Shown here piece by piece: positions 45,344-55,448 of a stretch of 64,000 nt of DNA. Under the pieces are notes generated by a model. The model ran no database searches and was not told the DNA's origin. It saw only the letters and a list, made by a program, of their open reading frames with translations. A program made the position numbers and the translations under genes. Numbering within the stretch: position 1 is the first letter of the stretch; each line of letters begins with the position of its first letter. This stretch comes from Acetobacterium wieringae (GTDB lineage Bacteria > Bacillota > Clostridia > Eubacteriales > Eubacteriaceae): NCBI RefSeq assembly GCF_026646375.1, contig NZ_JAIPPU010000006.1:108335-172334 (forward strand), written 5' to 3'.

Positions 45344-46705
45344 TTATTGATTTTCGATCACCAATCGTTTGAATACCCGACCACGGATCTCATAATTGTC
45401 AAACATGTCCCAGCTGGCACAGGCAGGCGATAACAAGACGGTATCACCGGACACTGCTTGCGCTTTGGCACAGGCAACGGCTTCCTCGTAATTGTCCACC
45501 TTGGTGATGGCTCTAACGCCCTTGGCTTTAGCCGCTTTAATCAGATCCTCAGCGGTCACACCTAAAACAATCAGTTGTTTAACCCGTTTTGCCACCAGTT
45601 CCATCAGTTCGGAATAATCTTCCTTTTTATCATAGCCTCCGGCCAGCAGAATAATCGGTTCTTTCACTGCATTGAGAGCCGTAATGGTAGCATTGGTATT
45701 GGTGCCTTTGGAGTCGTTGATATAGGTCACTCCCGCAAAACAACCAACCATTTCCAGCCGATGTTCCACGCCTTCAAAAGCTTTAAGCACCGCTACAATA
45801 ACATCCAGCTGAACGCCTGAAAAATAAGCCAGAGTCAGTGCTGCCAGGGCATTCATGGTGTTGTGGGGCCCGATGATACCCAGCTCGTCTTCCCGACAAA
45901 CAAAGATCTTTTCCTGACCGTCATTGATATAGATTTCGCCATTTAAACACCAGGCCCCATAATCAACCGTTTTTTGATAACTGAACACTGCCTTTTTTGT
46001 AACTGCCTTTTCACCCAATTGACAGACTAAGTGATCATCGCCATTGAGTACCAGCAGATCTTCACTCGTTTGATTTTCAAAGATTCGTCCCTTGGCATTC
46101 ACATAATTCTCCATCGTCAGGTGCCGATCCAGATGATCGGGGGTCAGATTGAGAATCGCTGCCGCCCGGGGCCGAAAGGTATGAATGGTCTCCAGTTGAA
46201 AGCTGCTGATTTCGGTCACAAAGACTTCATCGGTGGTAGCACTGTCGACATAGTTGGTAATCGGATCGCCGATATTTCCCACCACATAGGTTCCCCGGCC
46301 GGAGGCTTTGAATATTTCTCCCAGCAGCGTCGTGGTGGTGGTTTTTCCATTGGTTCCAGTAACCGCAATAAAAGGTGTTCTTGTCAATCGATAGGCTGCC
46401 TCAACCTCTCCAGTGACAGGAATACCCTGTTCGTAGGCCGCTTGAATAACTGGAATAATCAGAGGAACCCCCGGACTGACCACCACTTCGTCAATCACCT
46501 TTAAAATCTCCAGACCTGGTTGCATTCCAAAGATTGACTCAAAATCAGGGTTTTTTTCATAATCCAGAATCTGGGGAAACTCTTTTAAAACTATCCCTGC
46601 CGCCCGGGTGTCCGTTAACACCACTGCTTCGCCGTGTTTTAATAATAATTCAGTGACTGCAACCCCACTCCGTGCGGCTCCTATCACCAGGGTCCTTTTT
46701 CTCAT
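45344..46705 (-). CDS. murD: UDP-MurNAc-L-Ala:D-Glu ligase MurD
   Basis: About 453 residues from ATG 46705 (MRKRTLVIGAARSGVAVTELL). P-loop GTNGKTTTTTLLG, then NLTPDHLDRH and VTYINDSKGTNTNATITAL, which are MurD-type motifs. It adds D-glutamate to the peptidoglycan precursor. The longer frame into mraY has no family residues. Confidence 0.96.
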   Translation of the reverse strand: MRKRTLVIGAARSGVAVTELLLKHGEAVVLTDTRAAGIVLKEFPQILDYEKNPDFESIFGMQPGLEILKVIDEVVVSPGVPLIIPVIQAAYEQGIPVTGEVEAAYRLTRTPFIAVTGTNGKTTTTTLLGEIFKASGRGTYVVGNIGDPITNYVDSATTDEVFVTEISSFQLETIHTFRPRAAAILNLTPDHLDRHLTMENYVNAKGRIFENQTSEDLLVLNGDDHLVCQLGEKAVTKKAVFSYQKTVDYGAWCLNGEIYINDGQEKIFVCREDELGIIGPHNTMNALAALTLAYFSGVQLDVIVAVLKAFEGVEHRLEMVGCFAGVTYINDSKGTNTNATITALNAVKEPIILLAGGYDKKEDYSELMELVAKRVKQLIVLGVTAEDLIKAAKAKGVRAITKVDNYEEAVACAKAQAVSGDTVLLSPACASWDMFDNYEIRGRVFKRLVIENQ

Positions 46706-46716
46706 AGTGCGTTCTC

Positions 46717-47691
46717 CTATCCTAAACAAATAAATGCAATGGTTACAAAAATAGCGGTGGCGACCCAAAAAACGGTGACAACCCGGGTTTCGCTCCAGCC
46801 TGACAGTTCGAAATGATGATGAATCGGAGCCATCTTAAAAAATCGCTTTCCCCCGGTGGATTTAAAATAGCCCACCTGAATGACAACCGATAACGCCTCG
46901 ATGACAAACAATGCTCCGGCAATCAGCAAAAAAATCTGCAACTGGGTGATGATTGCCATAACCACAACAGCTCCCCCCAATGCCATCGAACCGGTGTCTC
47001 CCATAAAAATGTCTGCCGGATTTGAATTATGTCTTAAAAAGCCCAAACAGCCACCAATGATGGCACCAATAAAAATACTGGTATTGGCCTGGGGCAGAAT
47101 CAGTGAACCCACAAAAAAGAAAATAGCAACAATCAGGGTAACGCCTGATGCCAATCCGTCCAAACCATCGGTTAAATTAACGGCATTGACAATTGATACC
47201 ACTGCAAAAATAGTAAAGGGCACATACCATATTCCAAAATCAACAGTCCGGTTCAGTAGCGGTACCACCAGTTCCGAACCAATGGCTGGTGAATAATATG
47301 CGTAGAGGGCAATGACCAGCGCACCAATACATTGCAACGCCATTTTCTGCCAGGCCCGCAATCCCAGATTATGTTTTTTTGCCACCTTAATATAATCATC
47401 AATAAACCCGATACAACCAAAATAGAGCATCACCAGAACCGGGAAAAAATCCCAGCTTCCGATCAGCGCCGACAAAACACTAAACGCCACCAGAACGCCC
47501 AATTGAATCACCACCCCCCCCATGGTTGGCGTACCCGATTTCTCCAGATGGCTTTGCGGGCCTTCTTCCCGGATCGCCTGCCCGAATTTCAGGCGTTTGA
47601 GCATCGGAATAAAGCGGGGTGTCACAAAATAGACAACCAAAAAGGAAATCAGCAGACTGATCAACCCTGTTTGCAAACTTGTCATCTCCAT
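46717..47691 (-). CDS. mraY: Phospho-MurNAc-pentapeptide transferase MraY
   Basis: 324 residues, about 10 helices. Catalytic motifs FIDDYIKV, VNLTDGLDGLASG, FMGDTGSMALGG and the HHHFELSGW loop are intact. It makes lipid I on undecaprenyl phosphate. It overlaps the murF stop by ten bases. Confidence 0.96.
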   Translation of the reverse strand: MEMTSLQTGLISLLISFLVVYFVTPRFIPMLKRLKFGQAIREEGPQSHLEKSGTPTMGGVVIQLGVLVAFSVLSALIGSWDFFPVLVMLYFGCIGFIDDYIKVAKKHNLGLRAWQKMALQCIGALVIALYAYYSPAIGSELVVPLLNRTVDFGIWYVPFTIFAVVSIVNAVNLTDGLDGLASGVTLIVAIFFFVGSLILPQANTSIFIGAIIGGCLGFLRHNSNPADIFMGDTGSMALGGAVVVMAIITQLQIFLLIAGALFVIEALSVVIQVGYFKSTGGKRFFKMAPIHHHFELSGWSETRVVTVFWVATAIFVTIAFICLG

Positions 47692-49064
47692 TCTTTCCCA
47701 CCTTCCTTAATAAAATCAATCACCCGTTCCAATCGCATCCCCCGGGAGGCTTTGATCAGAATGATATCGCCCGGCTGGATGAGCGCTTTTAAACACGTAC
47801 CAGCTGACAACGCATCCGCAGCCTGATAAACTGTTCCGGCATGATCATAACCCTGACAAATCGCCTGTCCCAGCTCGCCAACACCGATTAGAAGGTCTAC
47901 TTTATCCCTGGCATAGTTTCCCACTTCGACATGGGCAGCCGGCCCATGTTCGCCCATTTCCAGCATATCTCCAAGAATGGCAATCTTTCGCTGGTAGTCA
48001 CGTCCCAGCGCCGCCAATACATCCAACGAGGCTCTCATCGCATCCGGATTGGCATTGTATGAGTCATTGATCACCTTGATTGAGCCCATCGTGGAAATAT
48101 CCATCCGGTTGCCGCTGGGGACAAAGGCATCCAACCCTCTTTGAATTTCTGCTTGGGTCATCCCATAAAAATATCCCAAGCCGATTGCTACCAGACAATT
48201 ATAAACATTATGTCTCCCGGGGTAGTTAAATGTATAGCTCTCATTGCGTCCTTCCCACGCTACCTGGATTTTTAGACCTTCTTGAGTTGATGTATAGTGC
48301 GTAGCCTTAACATCATGTTCACCATCAATCCCAAAGGTTCTAACCTGGTATGGATTCTTCTCTGTTTTTATCTTCTTTAAAAAATCATCATCACCATTTA
48401 TATACGCTATACCATCAGCCGCTAAAGTTTGGAGAATTTCTTTTTTTGCCAGAAAAATATTATCCTGGGTTCCCAGGCGTTCAATATGACTAAGACCGAC
48501 ATTGGTGATCACACTGATCGATGGATCCACCAATTCAATCGATTTTTTTATATCTCCCAGGTGATCCATGCCCATTTCAATCACAGCAATTTGATGCTTT
48601 GGTTCCAAATTAAATAAGGTCTGGGGAATACCGTACTCATTATTAAAGTTTCCTTCCGTTTTTAACGTATTAAACTTTTGCGTCAGCACTGCGGCTACCA
48701 GGTCTTTAGTAGTTGTCTTGCCGCTGCTACCAGTTATGGCGATCACTGGCAGATTGTAACGATGCCGGTTAAAGCTGGCCAGCGCTTTCATCGCCGCCAG
48801 GGTGGAGACCACATAAATAACTGTCATTTCTGACGGAAACGATCGGTTTTTTTCCTGTGTCAGACAAACCATGGCACCATTTGAGAAGGCCTGACTGATG
48901 TAATCATGACCGTTATTTGTTTCCCCGATAATGGGAACATATAACGCATTATTTTTAATTTTGCGGCTGTCGATGGCCACATTTCCAATCGATATTGCAG
49001 GATTACCCTGGAGTAATTCTCCCCGGGTTATCTGAAGTATTTCATCAATACTGATACTTTCCAT
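47682..49064 (-). CDS. murF: UDP-MurNAc-tripeptide:D-Ala-D-Ala ligase MurF
   Basis: About 460 residues from ATG 49064 (MESISIDEILQITRGELLQG). P-loop GSSGKTTTKDLV, then YGIPQTLFNL and INDSYNANPDAMRASL, the MurF substrate loop. It adds D-Ala-D-Ala. An upstream TTG at 49130 would add 22 residues and sits after AAGGGGG; family length favours 49064. Confidence 0.94.
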   Translation of the reverse strand: MESISIDEILQITRGELLQGNPAISIGNVAIDSRKIKNNALYVPIIGETNNGHDYISQAFSNGAMVCLTQEKNRSFPSEMTVIYVVSTLAAMKALASFNRHRYNLPVIAITGSSGKTTTKDLVAAVLTQKFNTLKTEGNFNNEYGIPQTLFNLEPKHQIAVIEMGMDHLGDIKKSIELVDPSISVITNVGLSHIERLGTQDNIFLAKKEILQTLAADGIAYINGDDDFLKKIKTEKNPYQVRTFGIDGEHDVKATHYTSTQEGLKIQVAWEGRNESYTFNYPGRHNVYNCLVAIGLGYFYGMTQAEIQRGLDAFVPSGNRMDISTMGSIKVINDSYNANPDAMRASLDVLAALGRDYQRKIAILGDMLEMGEHGPAAHVEVGNYARDKVDLLIGVGELGQAICQGYDHAGTVYQAADALSAGTCLKALIQPGDIILIKASRGMRLERVIDFIKEGGKEWR

Positions 49065-49151
49065 GGATACTACCTGAACTTTCTTTCGTATTTGAGTCCG
49101 TTCATCGGCGTTGTGCCGTTCTATCAACAAACCCCCTTGCCCAAAAAGACC

Positions 49152-49166
49152 TTGATATTATATCAA
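49152..49166 (-). promoter_or_regulatory. Putative -10 region with 15-base palindrome before murF
   Basis: The plus strand reads TTGATATTATATCAA, a full palindrome around one central base, and the minus strand carries TATAAT within it. The -35 is poor (TTGCTT with a long spacer). Could be a promoter internal to the dcw cluster. Confidence 0.4.
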
Positions 49167-49171
49167 ACTTT

Positions 49172-49213
49172 AAACATAAAGAAAAGCAAGGATTTCCCCC
49201 TCGCTTTTCTTTT
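49172..49213 (-). terminator. Hairpin after the PBP gene
   Basis: A 10-bp stem (49178-49187 with 49203-49212) immediately after the PBP stop (49220), followed on the minus strand by a mixed T-rich tail (GTTTAAAG). Probably a leaky terminator dividing the dcw cluster. Confidence 0.55.
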
Positions 49214-49219
49214 CATCTT

Positions 49220-51628
49220 TTATGGGGTGAATGTTACGCTGACGTCACTGCCCTTTTCCACAACAGTTGTTGCGGCTGGCGTCTGACTTGATGCAAAACC
49301 ATTCCCGGTTATCTTAAGATTAAGTCCCAATCCTGTGAGGATTTCATTGGCACTTTGAATCGATAACCCTTTTAAATCAGGAACAATGACCGTTCCAGCT
49401 GCCGTACTGTCATCATTTCCCAACGCCAGGATCAATTCACTATTTGGATCGTAAACCGAATTGGTGGGCAAGCTTTGACTGACCACGGTGGAGCCGCTGG
49501 TGGCTGGATCGACGACATATTTTATTCCCTTTTCATTAAGAATACTGGCTGCAAAATCAATGTTCTGTCCGACCAGGTCAGGTACCGTAATGGTTCCTTT
49601 TTGAATTTCTTCAGCGGTTGTTCCACTGAGTGTCGTATCTGCAGAGTTATAATTAAGCGCCTGTTTGATCAGACTGATGGCAGTTGGCGCCGCACTGGTG
49701 CTACCATAGGCGCCTGCCGCCGGCTCATCCAATACGACATACACTGAATACTTGGGATCTTCCACCGGGGAAAAGCAATAAAAGGAAGTAACATACTTGG
49801 AACTGGAATACTCACCATTGATGAATTTTTCAGCCGTCCCGGTTTTCCCACCAATGCTGTAACCTTCTGAAAGTGCGGTCATATCGGCATCATATCCCAC
49901 CACCTTGCGCATGATTTCTCTGGTGGCAGCCGATGTTTCCTTTGAAATAATCTGTTTCGGTGACTCACTTGCCTGTCCCTTGGTTTCGCTGGAAATAATG
50001 GTCGGTTTGACATAGTACCCATTATTAACGACACAATTCAAGGCACTGACGATTTGAATCGGCGTTACTGCCAAACCCTGCCCAAATGAAAAGGTCGCAT
50101 AATCTACTTCATTGACACCACCATTGGCTGTGGATAACCGATTGACAATCCCGGCTTCTTCACCATCCAACTCAATTCCGGTGGTTTCACCCAATCCAAA
50201 ATTGTAGACATACTGATAGAAAACGTCTGGATTCAATTTTTCAATAATCTGTACCAGTCCGGGATTACAGGAATGGGCAATGGCATCCGATACGGTAACA
50301 CTGCCATGAGGACCAGTGGCGCAATTGATAACGGCATCGCCAATTTGAATTGATCCCCCACAATAAACCACTGTATCTGGGGTAACCACCCCTTCTTCCA
50401 GAGCGGCCGCCCCGGTCAGGGCTTTAAAGGTCGAACCCGGTTCGTAGATAAAACTGACAGCCTGGTTCTTATACATCTCAGCCAGTTTTTCCTGTTCGGT
50501 TTTGCCTGTCAAATCCGCTGCATGGGTGGCTGCAAAATTGGCATCCAAAGTAAACGGATCGTTGAGGTTATAATCCGGAGTGGTAGCCATGGCCACTACT
50601 TCCCCGGTTTTTGTTTCCATAACGATCGCCGTTACACTCTTCGTTTTCCAGGTTGCAGCCGCTTCTTCCACCGCCTTTTCAGCCATCAGCTGAATATTAC
50701 TGTCGATGGTTAAGACAATATCTTCCCCCTGAACAGGTTCTTTTAATATTTTGGTTTGGGATGGAATTTGGTTGCCATCAGCATCTTTCTGAAAATAAAC
50801 AACCCCGTCTTCACCACTTAAAACATCATCATACGTTGCTTCAACACCATAGAGGCCACTATAGTCCGTACCGGTAAAACCAAGAATATAGGAGGCGAAG
50901 TTACCGTTGGTATAATACCGCCGATAATCATCTAGCAGTTCAATGCCATTGTAACTCTCTATATCACCATCTTCATCCTTAATCGCTTCCGATTCTTTGA
51001 TTTCCAACGCCAGAGCGTTATCCACCTTCCCTAAAATCAGCACCGGCTGGTTTTCTTTTCTGGTGGCTTTATCATAAAGCGTCTCGTAGTTATAATCCAG
51101 ATCTTTAGCAATTGCCGATGCCACTGCCTCGGGATCTTTTATATTGATCGGTTCAAAATATAAGGTGCCATCTTCAATCGTCACCCCGGCAAAATTATGA
51201 CTGAGTACAATGACCGCCGTACCTTGGCTGATCCCAGTTTTTACCTCGACGATGTCATTCTCCAGCACTGAGATCTTTTTCTGAATATCTTCAATCTTCA
51301 AGCCCAGTTTGCTACTGAGTGTTTTAGCCAGACGTTCCGGGTCTTCAACCTCATAAGGAATGACGTTAACCGCCGTAGCCGAAGAATCCTTGGCCAGCAC
51401 ATTTTTGTTGCGGTCATAAATGTCACCACGGGAGGCCTTAATAGGTACTTCTTCAACAAGCTGATCCACTTGCCGTTCATATTTTCCGGTTGAATTTACA
51501 ATTTGTAGGGAAAATAATTTCCCGATAACAATAATTAAGCACAATGAAAGTACAACCATGGCAATCATAATGCGATTCTGTTTGCCGACCGGTCCAATCT
51601 CTCGTTGTGCCTTCTTTTTTATATTCAC
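49220..51628 (-). CDS. Class B penicillin-binding protein with two PASTA domains (FtsI/PBP2x-like)
   Basis: About 802 residues. One N-terminal anchor (IAMVVLSLCLIIVIGKLFSL), a PBP dimerisation domain (about 40-300), then the transpeptidase with STFK near 399, SCN near 452 and KTG near 596. Two PASTA repeats follow (ITVPDLVGQNIDFAASIL and VIVPDLKGLSIQSANEIL). Start GTG 51628 has GTGGAG seven bases upstream; ATG 51643 is open too. It crosslinks septal peptidoglycan with FtsW. SpoVD has one PASTA, so the division PBP2x type fits better. Confidence 0.92.
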   Translation of the reverse strand: MNIKKKAQREIGPVGKQNRIMIAMVVLSLCLIIVIGKLFSLQIVNSTGKYERQVDQLVEEVPIKASRGDIYDRNKNVLAKDSSATAVNVIPYEVEDPERLAKTLSSKLGLKIEDIQKKISVLENDIVEVKTGISQGTAVIVLSHNFAGVTIEDGTLYFEPINIKDPEAVASAIAKDLDYNYETLYDKATRKENQPVLILGKVDNALALEIKESEAIKDEDGDIESYNGIELLDDYRRYYTNGNFASYILGFTGTDYSGLYGVEATYDDVLSGEDGVVYFQKDADGNQIPSQTKILKEPVQGEDIVLTIDSNIQLMAEKAVEEAAATWKTKSVTAIVMETKTGEVVAMATTPDYNLNDPFTLDANFAATHAADLTGKTEQEKLAEMYKNQAVSFIYEPGSTFKALTGAAALEEGVVTPDTVVYCGGSIQIGDAVINCATGPHGSVTVSDAIAHSCNPGLVQIIEKLNPDVFYQYVYNFGLGETTGIELDGEEAGIVNRLSTANGGVNEVDYATFSFGQGLAVTPIQIVSALNCVVNNGYYVKPTIISSETKGQASESPKQIISKETSAATREIMRKVVGYDADMTALSEGYSIGGKTGTAEKFINGEYSSSKYVTSFYCFSPVEDPKYSVYVVLDEPAAGAYGSTSAAPTAISLIKQALNYNSADTTLSGTTAEEIQKGTITVPDLVGQNIDFAASILNEKGIKYVVDPATSGSTVVSQSLPTNSVYDPNSELILALGNDDSTAAGTVIVPDLKGLSIQSANEILTGLGLNLKITGNGFASSQTPAATTVVEKGSDVSVTFTP

Positions 51629-51688
51629 ATTTTTTCTCCACATTTTTATTTAGTTAAGCTTACCTGATTCAGCTTAAAAAAAACCTAA

Positions 51689-52072
51689 CTAAAACAAATT
51701 TTCAAACCAACTCTTCACAATTTGTGAGTCAGTCATTAGTGACTCGTCCGCTTTTTCAGTTACCAGCTCCCGCCGATATTGCTCCTGAACCGGCTCAGTC
51801 ATCCCATAACCTCTGGCCTGCGCCTCAATCGATTGAAGGTTCATGTTGGTTACCAGCTGACCCTCTTTGCTGTCATTAACCTGTACAGCATCCTCCAGAG
51901 TTTTCTGAAGCTCCCTGATTTCAGTGTTTTTTTCAGTTATGACCGCATGTTGAAACAAGATGCCGATCATCGCTGCAAAAGCCAACAAACCAATGATCAT
52001 CACATATGAACTCGTGGTCATCCGTTTTCTATTTTGTTTTGGCATTTTGACTCTTTTTTGCGTGGTTGCCAT
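51689..52072 (-). CDS. ftsL: Cell division protein FtsL-like
   Basis: 127 residues: basic N-terminus (QKRVKMPKQNRKR), one membrane helix (about 22-43) and a short extracytoplasmic coiled coil (TEKNTEIRELQKTLEDA). ARGYGMTEP is the usual FtsL/DivIC tail. The position between rsmH and the class B PBP is diagnostic. It would form a complex with FtsQ and DivIC. Confidence 0.88.
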   Translation of the reverse strand: MATTQKRVKMPKQNRKRMTTSSYVMIIGLLAFAAMIGILFQHAVITEKNTEIRELQKTLEDAVQVNDSKEGQLVTNMNLQSIEAQARGYGMTEPVQEQYRRELVTEKADESLMTDSQIVKSWFENLF

Positions 52073-52087
52073 GGAACACTCCTTTGT

Positions 52088-53044
52088 TTAACTTTCGGTT
52101 CCCAGCTTTTCGACAATTCGTAGCTTGGCACTGCGCGAGCGGCGGTTTTCTTCGAGCTCATCAGCCCCTGGGACAATTGGTTTTCTGGAAACAAGCTTAA
52201 TTAGCGGGGATTTCCCACATACACATTGGGGAAAATCCGAAGGACAGGTACAGGGGTTGGCTTTCTCTTTAAACAATTGCTTTACCACCCGATCCTCCAG
52301 AGAATGAAACGTGATAACACACATTCTGCCACCTGGTTTAAGCGCATCAAGTCCCTGTGTTAAAGCATCTTCCAATATCTTTAGTTCACCATTAACTTCA
52401 AGCCGAATAGCCTGAAAAGTTTTGCGTGAAGGGTGTTTTTCCTTAAAACGTTCCCTTGGCGGATAAGCACTTTTGACAATTTCGCTTAACTCCAGGGTGG
52501 TTGTGATTCGCTTAAGCGCTCTTGACTTAACAATCGCTTTAACGATTTGACTGGCAAATTTTTCTTCGCCATAAAGAAACAGTATTTTTTTCAGTTCTCC
52601 GGGAGCATAGTCATTTACCACCATTTCAGCTGTTAACGCTGCCGATTGGTTCATCCGCATGTCCAGCGGACCATCGTTATGATAAGAAAAGCCCCGGGTA
52701 TCGTCATCCAGTTGAAATGACGAAACCCCGAGGTCATATAGAATACCGTCGATCCCAAAGAGATGGAGGCCCTTTAGAACCTTGGCTAAACTGGCAAAAT
52801 TACTTTTTACAAAATGTCGCTGACAGGCAAACCCCGCCAAACGATTTTTAGCATACGCCAAAGCGAAATCATCCTGATCGATACCAACCAAAATGCCGCT
52901 TTCATCGAGCGACTCACAAATCCACTGGGAATGCCCACCACCACCCAGAGTGCAATCCACATAGATGCCCTTTGGTTTGATGTCCAGACCGTCAATGGAT
53001 TCCCGTAATAACACGGTGGTATGTGAAAATGTTTGTGGTTTCAT
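52088..53044 (-). CDS. rsmH: 16S rRNA (cytosine1402-N4)-methyltransferase RsmH
   Basis: 318 residues. SAM motif VDCTLGGGGHSQWICE, then LYDLGVSSFQLDDDTRGFSY and the conserved CVITFHSLEDRVVKQLF. C-terminal KPIVPGADELEENRRSRSAKLR is typical. It methylates C1402 in the ribosomal P-site. It follows mraZ with no gap. Confidence 0.96.
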   Translation of the reverse strand: MKPQTFSHTTVLLRESIDGLDIKPKGIYVDCTLGGGGHSQWICESLDESGILVGIDQDDFALAYAKNRLAGFACQRHFVKSNFASLAKVLKGLHLFGIDGILYDLGVSSFQLDDDTRGFSYHNDGPLDMRMNQSAALTAEMVVNDYAPGELKKILFLYGEEKFASQIVKAIVKSRALKRITTTLELSEIVKSAYPPRERFKEKHPSRKTFQAIRLEVNGELKILEDALTQGLDALKPGGRMCVITFHSLEDRVVKQLFKEKANPCTCPSDFPQCVCGKSPLIKLVSRKPIVPGADELEENRRSRSAKLRIVEKLGTES

Positions 53045-53476
53045 TTATATTCCCAGCATTGCCATGTTATTGGCAATGTCCTCGTAGTTTAAGTCTTCGT
53101 TATCGTTATAATCCGTCCATAGTTGGCTGTCCCAAATTTCCAGACGATTTGACACCCCGATAATCGTTACCTCTTTTGTAATTTTTGCATATTTTCGTAA
53201 AGAAAGTGGTATGCTGGCTCGACCCTGTCGATCCAATTCGCAGTCAGCTGCACCAGCAAAGAAAAATCGGGTAAACGCCCGGGCATCCTTATCCGATACC
53301 GGTAGCGCTTTTAATTTGCTTTCAAAATTACCCCACTCTTCCATGGAAAAAACAAACAGGCAGCAATCCAGTCCTTTTGTTAGAACAAATTCTCCGCCCA
53401 GAGATTCTCTGAATTTTGAAGGAATGATCAATCGTCCCTTGTCGTCGATATTATGTTCATACTCTCCAAAAAACAT
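53045..53476 (-). CDS. mraZ: Transcriptional regulator MraZ
   Basis: 143 residues with two SpoVT/AbrB-like halves: [20 protein letters not shown] and [20 protein letters not shown]. MraZ represses its own dcw operon by binding repeated TGG-containing boxes. It is the first gene of the cluster. The ribosome binding site AGGAGGAGG is very strong. Confidence 0.96.
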   Translation of the reverse strand: MFFGEYEHNIDDKGRLIIPSKFRESLGGEFVLTKGLDCCLFVFSMEEWGNFESKLKALPVSDKDARAFTRFFFAGAADCELDRQGRASIPLSLRKYAKITKEVTIIGVSNRLEIWDSQLWTDYNDNEDLNYEDIANNMAMLGI

Positions 53477-53505
53477 TCAGATCCTCCTCCTTCTTACTTC
53501 GTTCT

Positions 53506-53549
53506 TCCATTTTCTTCCACATTATACCACACTCCACCACCCTTCACAA
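53506..53549 (-). promoter_or_regulatory. mraZ promoter with four phased TGG boxes (MraZ operator)
   Basis: Minus-strand TTGTGA (53544-53549), 17-base spacer and TATAAT (53521-53526). TGG triplets (plus-strand CCA) start at 53507, 53517, 53527 and 53537, exactly 10 bp apart and spanning the spacer, -10 and start site. E. coli MraZ is known to bind TGGG-type repeats at 10-bp spacing, so this is very probably its autoregulatory site. Confidence 0.8.
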
Positions 53550-53747
53550 GTTACGAATGCGGCTATTAAGCAAAAAACAAAGAATTATTTTGTTAAAAAT
53601 TCCCTACATTTGTATTAATTTTATATCAAATAGCTTAAAAATAAATTCGGTTGTTACTGATTGTTCCTAATTTCTACATTATAACTTGTGATTGTACGAG
53701 TTTTGGTTTAAACTAATAAAATAATGAAAATTAAGGAGTTATTTAAA

Positions 53748-54017
53748 ATGAGAGCAGTAGTTACGGTTATTGGAAAAGACCGCACCGGAATAATTTATAA
53801 TGTATCTAAAATTCTGGCTGAAAATGAAGTCAATATTGAAGACATCAGCCAGACCGTTATGCATGATTTTTTCACGATGATCATGCTTGTGGACATGTCA
53901 AATATGTCTGTCGATTTTAATGTCCTGAAAAACGCCCTGGAAACCGTTGGCGAAGACATCGGGATGTCAATCCGTATTCAGCATGAAGATCTTTTCAATG
54001 CCATGCACACCATTTAG
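53748..54017 (+). CDS. ACT domain protein (UPF0237)
   Basis: 89 residues from ATG 53748 ([20 protein letters not shown]), nine bases after AAGGAG. The whole protein is one ACT domain of the glycine-cleavage regulator-like UPF0237 family. It probably binds an amino acid or other small ligand. It is followed 11 bases later by the DUF711 gene, a conserved pair in many Firmicutes. Start of the only plus-strand block. Confidence 0.93.
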   Translation: MRAVVTVIGKDRTGIIYNVSKILAENEVNIEDISQTVMHDFFTMIMLVDMSNMSVDFNVLKNALETVGEDIGMSIRIQHEDLFNAMHTI

Positions 54018-54028
54018 GCGGCCTGATT

Positions 54029-55387
54029 ATGGCAATGTTTAAAGACGTCCTTGAGACGGTAAGAATGATTGAAAAAGAGCGATTGGACATCCGTACCATC
54101 ACCATGGGAATTTCATTGCTGGACTGCATTGATTCCTCCGGAGCCAAAAGCCGCCAGATGATTTATGACAAGATCACCCGCTTAGCCGAAAACCTGGTTA
54201 AAGAAGGGGAACGAATTGAAAATGAATTAGGAATCCCGATTGTCAATAAACGCATCTCGGTAACCCCAATTTCGCTCATCGCAGGAAGCAGCGATGACCT
54301 TAATTATGTTGAATACGCCAAAATCCTCGATGCTGCTGCCGCAACCGTCGGGATTAACTTTATCGGCGGTTTTTCAGCCCTGGTTCCCAAGGGTTTCACC
54401 AAGGGCGACCGGATTCTGATCGACTCCATTCCTGAAGCTCTGGCAACCACCAACTGCGTCTGTTCATCGGTCAATCTTGGTTCTTCAAAAGCCGGTATTA
54501 ACATGGATGCTGTTAAACGGCTGGGCGAGGTCATTAAAGAAACCGCCTACCTGACCCGGGATGCTGACTCGATTGGCTGTGCCAAGTTTGTGGCCTTTGC
54601 CAATGCAGTTGAAGATAATCCCTTTATGGCCGGTGCCTTCCATGGTGTTGGTGAAGCCGAATCGGTTCTCAATGTCGGGGTTAGTGGCCCTGGGGTTGTC
54701 AAACGGGCTCTGGAAAAAGCCCAGGATGCCTCCTTTGGCGAAATGGCTGAAATTATCAAAAAAACCGCTTTCAAAATTACCCGGGCTGGCCATCTGGTTG
54801 GTACAACAGTAGCTGAACGCCTGAATGTCCCCTTCGGTATTTTAGATTTATCTCTGGCACCAACTCCGGAAATCGGCGACAGCGTGGCCCGAATTCTTGA
54901 AGAAATGGGCCTGGAACACTGTGGTACTCATGGTACTACCGCAGCGCTGGCGATGCTTAATGACGCCGTTAAAAAAGGTGGTATTATGGCCTCCACCTCG
55001 GTAGGCGGCTTCAGCGGAGCCTTTATCCCAGTCAGTGAAGACGAAGGGATGATTGAAGCAGTCGAATGCGGCGCTCTGACCTTTGATAAACTGGAAGCCA
55101 TGACCAGCGTCTGTTCAGTTGGGATCGACATGGTCGCCATCCCTGGCGATACGCCAGCTTCCACCATCTCTGGTATTTTAGCTGATGAAGCCGCTATCGG
55201 CGTTATCAACAATAAAACCACCGGGGTTCGGGTAATTCCCGTTTATGGCAAAGACGTTGGCGATACTGCTGAATTTGGTGGACTTCTGGGGCGAGCTCCG
55301 ATTATGCCAGTGAATAAAAATGACTGTTCGGTTTTTGTAAACCGTGGTGGTCAGATTCCAGCGCCGATTCACAGCTTTAAAAACTAA
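54029..55387 (+). CDS. PFL family protein, DUF711 (UPF0210)
   Basis: 452 residues. Family motifs include [20 protein letters not shown] [50 protein letters not shown] and [15 protein letters not shown]. It is a distant relative of the glycyl radical (PFL) fold, but no glycyl radical loop is evident. Function unknown; the ACT partner suggests amino-acid-linked control. Normal length (about 450). Confidence 0.93.
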   Translation: MAMFKDVLETVRMIEKERLDIRTITMGISLLDCIDSSGAKSRQMIYDKITRLAENLVKEGERIENELGIPIVNKRISVTPISLIAGSSDDLNYVEYAKILDAAAATVGINFIGGFSALVPKGFTKGDRILIDSIPEALATTNCVCSSVNLGSSKAGINMDAVKRLGEVIKETAYLTRDADSIGCAKFVAFANAVEDNPFMAGAFHGVGEAESVLNVGVSGPGVVKRALEKAQDASFGEMAEIIKKTAFKITRAGHLVGTTVAERLNVPFGILDLSLAPTPEIGDSVARILEEMGLEHCGTHGTTAALAMLNDAVKKGGIMASTSVGGFSGAFIPVSEDEGMIEAVECGALTFDKLEAMTSVCSVGIDMVAIPGDTPASTISGILADEAAIGVINNKTTGVRVIPVYGKDVGDTAEFGGLLGRAPIMPVNKNDCSVFVNRGGQIPAPIHSFKN

Positions 55388-55400
55388 CAAAGGATAACCC

Positions 55401-55433
55401 AGGAGGCCTGCAACAGCAGGTCTCCTATTTTAT
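55401..55433 (+). terminator. Terminator after the DUF711 gene
   Basis: An 11-bp stem (55401-55411 with 55416-55426, one G-T pair) and 4-base loop, followed by ATTTTAT. Confidence 0.75.
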
Positions 55434-55448
55434 ACAAGGAGTAACGAA

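Noticed and set aside
51644..51688. Hairpin (TTAAGCT/AGCTTAA) between ftsL and the PBP gene
   Set aside because: Short stem, long loop, and the T-run is on the wrong side for minus-strand termination.
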